Shown piece after piece: positions 62,133 through 64,000 of a stretch of DNA of 64,000 bases. Position 1 is the stretch's first letter; every line of letters begins with the position of its first letter. Source of the DNA: Gentiana macrophylla (taxonomy: Eukaryota; Streptophyta; Magnoliopsida; Gentianales; Gentianaceae). Made by a program: the position numbers and the translations under genes. The stretch covers positions 6,076,001 to 6,140,000 of the forward strand of contig CM047805.1 in NCBI GenBank assembly GCA_026214975.1. The letters are read 5' to 3'. The notes beneath the pieces were generated by a model, which did not search any database, had not been told where the DNA came from, and saw only the letters and a program-made list of their open reading frames with translations.

Positions 62133-62856
62133 TGATGTAAGTCAACCCGATGATACAATTCCCGATGATTTACCCCCTTTTTCCAAGGCAATTAGTGATA
62201 TTTTGACATCAACTTGAGCAACTTTTATGATAAATTAAACTATTTTGTGTACATAAGGAACTTCAGAAAAACCATGCTTTTACTTTTATTATATTAGTTA
62301 TTAGCCGATTTTGTTTTCAAATTTACACGTGGTATCTTTGTGTTTATTTTGCAGCACAAATATCATAGTTGGGAGCGTGGATTTTGACTTCATGGTGTCA
62401 TTGGATTTTTGAGTGATGATTTTGGATCTGAGGCGAGTATTCCAACCCACGAGGACTATTGATACATGTTAGAGGGTCTGTTCCACACCAGTTGGAGAAT
62501 AAATTTTATCAGGGGCATTTTACTTACAACTGGCGTATGCCATGTTACGTTGGCCCGCGCCAAGTAAAGATACACAAATCTGCTGAGCATTTAATGCGGA
62601 TGTCATTCAGCCAACAACTACATTAGACTTGGTGCGCGCCAATGACCTATTCCAACTCTCCATTTAGCACATGGCGCGCGCCAGTTGTTTTGACCCGCGT
62701 CAATATTGCAGAGTCATCATAAGTTTGATCTCTTTTATTCTTCCACTCACCAAAATTATCATATACACATCATCTTCTTCAACTCTTCCATCTTGAAGAT
62801 ACCTGACGATGACAAATTAAGTCACCTTAATTATCCGGGCCTTAGTATGAATCTAG
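62133..62856 (+). repeat. 3' LTR of element G, interrupted on the right
   Basis: It starts tgatgtaagtcaac, resembling the start of the solo LTR at 28420-30105 on its minus strand. It contains the motif cluster ctggcgtatgcca, ggcccgcgcca, gtgcgcgcca, ggcgcgcgcca, acccgcgtca (62530-62705). No end was found before the next element. Confidence 0.5.
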
Positions 62857-63544
62857 TGATGAACACACAGAACCCTAATGCCAAAAAAGGAACGAGGTGG
62901 TGGATTTTTATGTTTGCGGCTGAGTCTAAGACAGTATCTTAGATTGCCTACGTATCCTGTTATATTCCAGGAATCAAGTCACACGTAGTTCCTGGAATGG
63001 GGTATTTATAATGACAACACTTGCCCTAACCCTAAGGTTAAGTCGGCTTATGTTATTGTTTGATTTACCCTTTAATGGGCCTTAACCCTTGCCCAAGTTA
63101 TCACTGTTAAGGGGCCTGGACAGCTGGTGCGGATTCTGACTACGATGTCGATATTGCCGACCAGCGGTAATTGAGCCTGGGACTCATTGTCCTACACTGC
63201 TAGCTGGTGCGGACTGATCGTCCTACACTGCTCGATAGTCGATCATCGTAGCCTGGAGCCTACTAGATGGACTTAGCCTCGAGCCTGGGCATCGACATGA
63301 ATACCTTGATGTTTATTCAGATTATCGGGGACCAACTGTGAGGCCTGCGTGTTTAGAGTGGACTTTGTCCGCATCCCGAGCTTTCCATATTGCGGTATCG
63401 AGATGGGCCCATCGTCTCGTTTCTCTGATCATGTCGGTTGTCGATGTCTCATCTCGTAATTCGACCCTCGGGCTATCACTTACCCTTGTCCAGGAGGACT
63501 ATCTCGTGACGCCACGTGGAGGTGCGATATTCGGTATCGTCAAC
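62857..63544 (-). repeat. Candidate 3' LTR of a further minus-strand element (left border uncertain)
   Basis: The right end is tatcgtcaaca followed by ccccccaaccc, the reverse complement of a polypurine tract. The LTR contains gattgcctacgtatcc and cacacgtagttcc (62941-62994), an imperfect inverted pair that recurs in plant LTR elements. The start at tgatgaacac is a guess. Confidence 0.45.
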
Positions 63545-63555
63545 ACCCCCCAACC
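63545..63555 (-). other. Polypurine tract (reverse complement) of the rightmost element
   Basis: ccccccaaccc directly after the LTR end; the minus strand reads gggttgggggg then TGTTGACG. Confidence 0.5.
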
Positions 63556-63808
63556 CAAAGGCTCTAATAGCCAAATTTTAGTAAAAATTAACTCTTGAAC
63601 TTGATTGTTATAGTTAAGGATTCTAGTTTAGCTTCTACTACTTGATTGGAGTTGAATACACTTGTGTTGATTCCATTGAGGCTTTTGGAGTTGAATGAAG
63701 AACACCATACTCGAATTCTTGCCTTTGGTTTGGTAATCTTTAATCTTTATCTTCATTCAAGTGTTCTTGTAGTTATGAATGTTAACTTTGAGATGTTGAT
63801 ATTTGTAG
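63556..63808 (-). other. 3' non-coding region of the rightmost element
   Basis: No coding trace. It lies between the end of the partial frame at 63809 and the polypurine tract. Confidence 0.35.
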
Positions 63809-64000
63809 TTATGAGTGGCTAAGATTTACCCAGATATGCTCTTGATATTCTCTTATGTCTCTGACCATGTCTCTCATCCATTGATTTTGAATAAGGGAAA
63901 AATCAATATGAGGATTTAATTCCTTCCACCATTTCCATGCCTCAGGTAGAGTTACATTGATTTGGTGTACTCTGAATCCTAGATGCATGTACAAATTCTT
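63809..64000 (-). pseudogene. C-terminal part of an unidentified frame, cut by the window edge
   Basis: The minus-strand frame is open from the edge to a stop at 63809. It includes LPEAWKWWKELNPHIDF and a Trp-rich, mixed-charge tail. Its place before a polypurine tract suggests the last protein of a retroelement, but I recognise no family. It may be intact outside the window. Confidence 0.35.

Overview
This window reads as nuclear DNA from a flowering plant, probably a eudicot. It is AT-rich, contains no recognisable host gene, RNA gene or operon-like layout, and is filled with LTR retrotransposons and their derivatives. Element borders (TG...CA termini, initiator-Met-tRNA-type primer binding sites, polypurine tracts, 5-bp target duplications) give far more information than open frames, because nearly every coding trace is broken. 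All element names used here (LARD0, LARD1, LARD2, Sire-like, G) are local labels.

Layout, left to right. 1-660: tail of a minus-strand LTR element (LARD0). 661-9569: LARD1-A, a minus-strand element with long LTRs and a large non-coding interior. 9570-13050: remains of a Ty3/Gypsy-type element with a CCHC zinc knuckle, a retropepsin-like protease and two unknown frames, but no reverse transcriptase; a polypurine tract and LTR candidate follow. 13050-15419: a plant-transposon-protein gene (PF20167-like) with nonsense mutations. 15420-15923: a truncated LARD2 LTR. 15921-31368: a copia/Sirevirus-like composite with two interiors and two visible LTRs in the order interior-LTR-interior-LTR. It has lost the whole pol region and keeps a gag C-terminal part and a long 3' (envelope-position) frame. 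Its right LTR carries a clean 1686-bp solo LTR. 31369-32206: no identified content. 32207-49895: second copy of the first block (LARD0, LARD1-B, gag-protease element, PF20167 gene). 49896-58797: complete LARD2 with 5-bp target duplication GATAC. 58803-64000: a second PF20167 element (G) with its own polypurine tract and LTR, apparently invaded by another minus-strand LTR element that runs off the right edge.

The largest-scale fact is the A/B duplication: positions 1 to about 15923 correspond to about 32888 to 50400. Shared LTR-specific variants show that the insertions preceded the duplication. It may be a real tandem duplication or two haplotypes placed end to end by the assembler. Several local features (out-of-order mosaic blocks, and small differences concentrated at CAG/CTG sites) suggest consensus errors, so many frameshifts listed here may not be biological.

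I found no convincing new functional system. The most unusual items are two related coding-less LARD families with conserved interiors, the pol-less Sirevirus-like composite, the RT-less gag-protease element, TATA boxes enclosed in short inverted repeats, and recurrent GGCGYGCGYCA-type motifs in PF20167-type elements.
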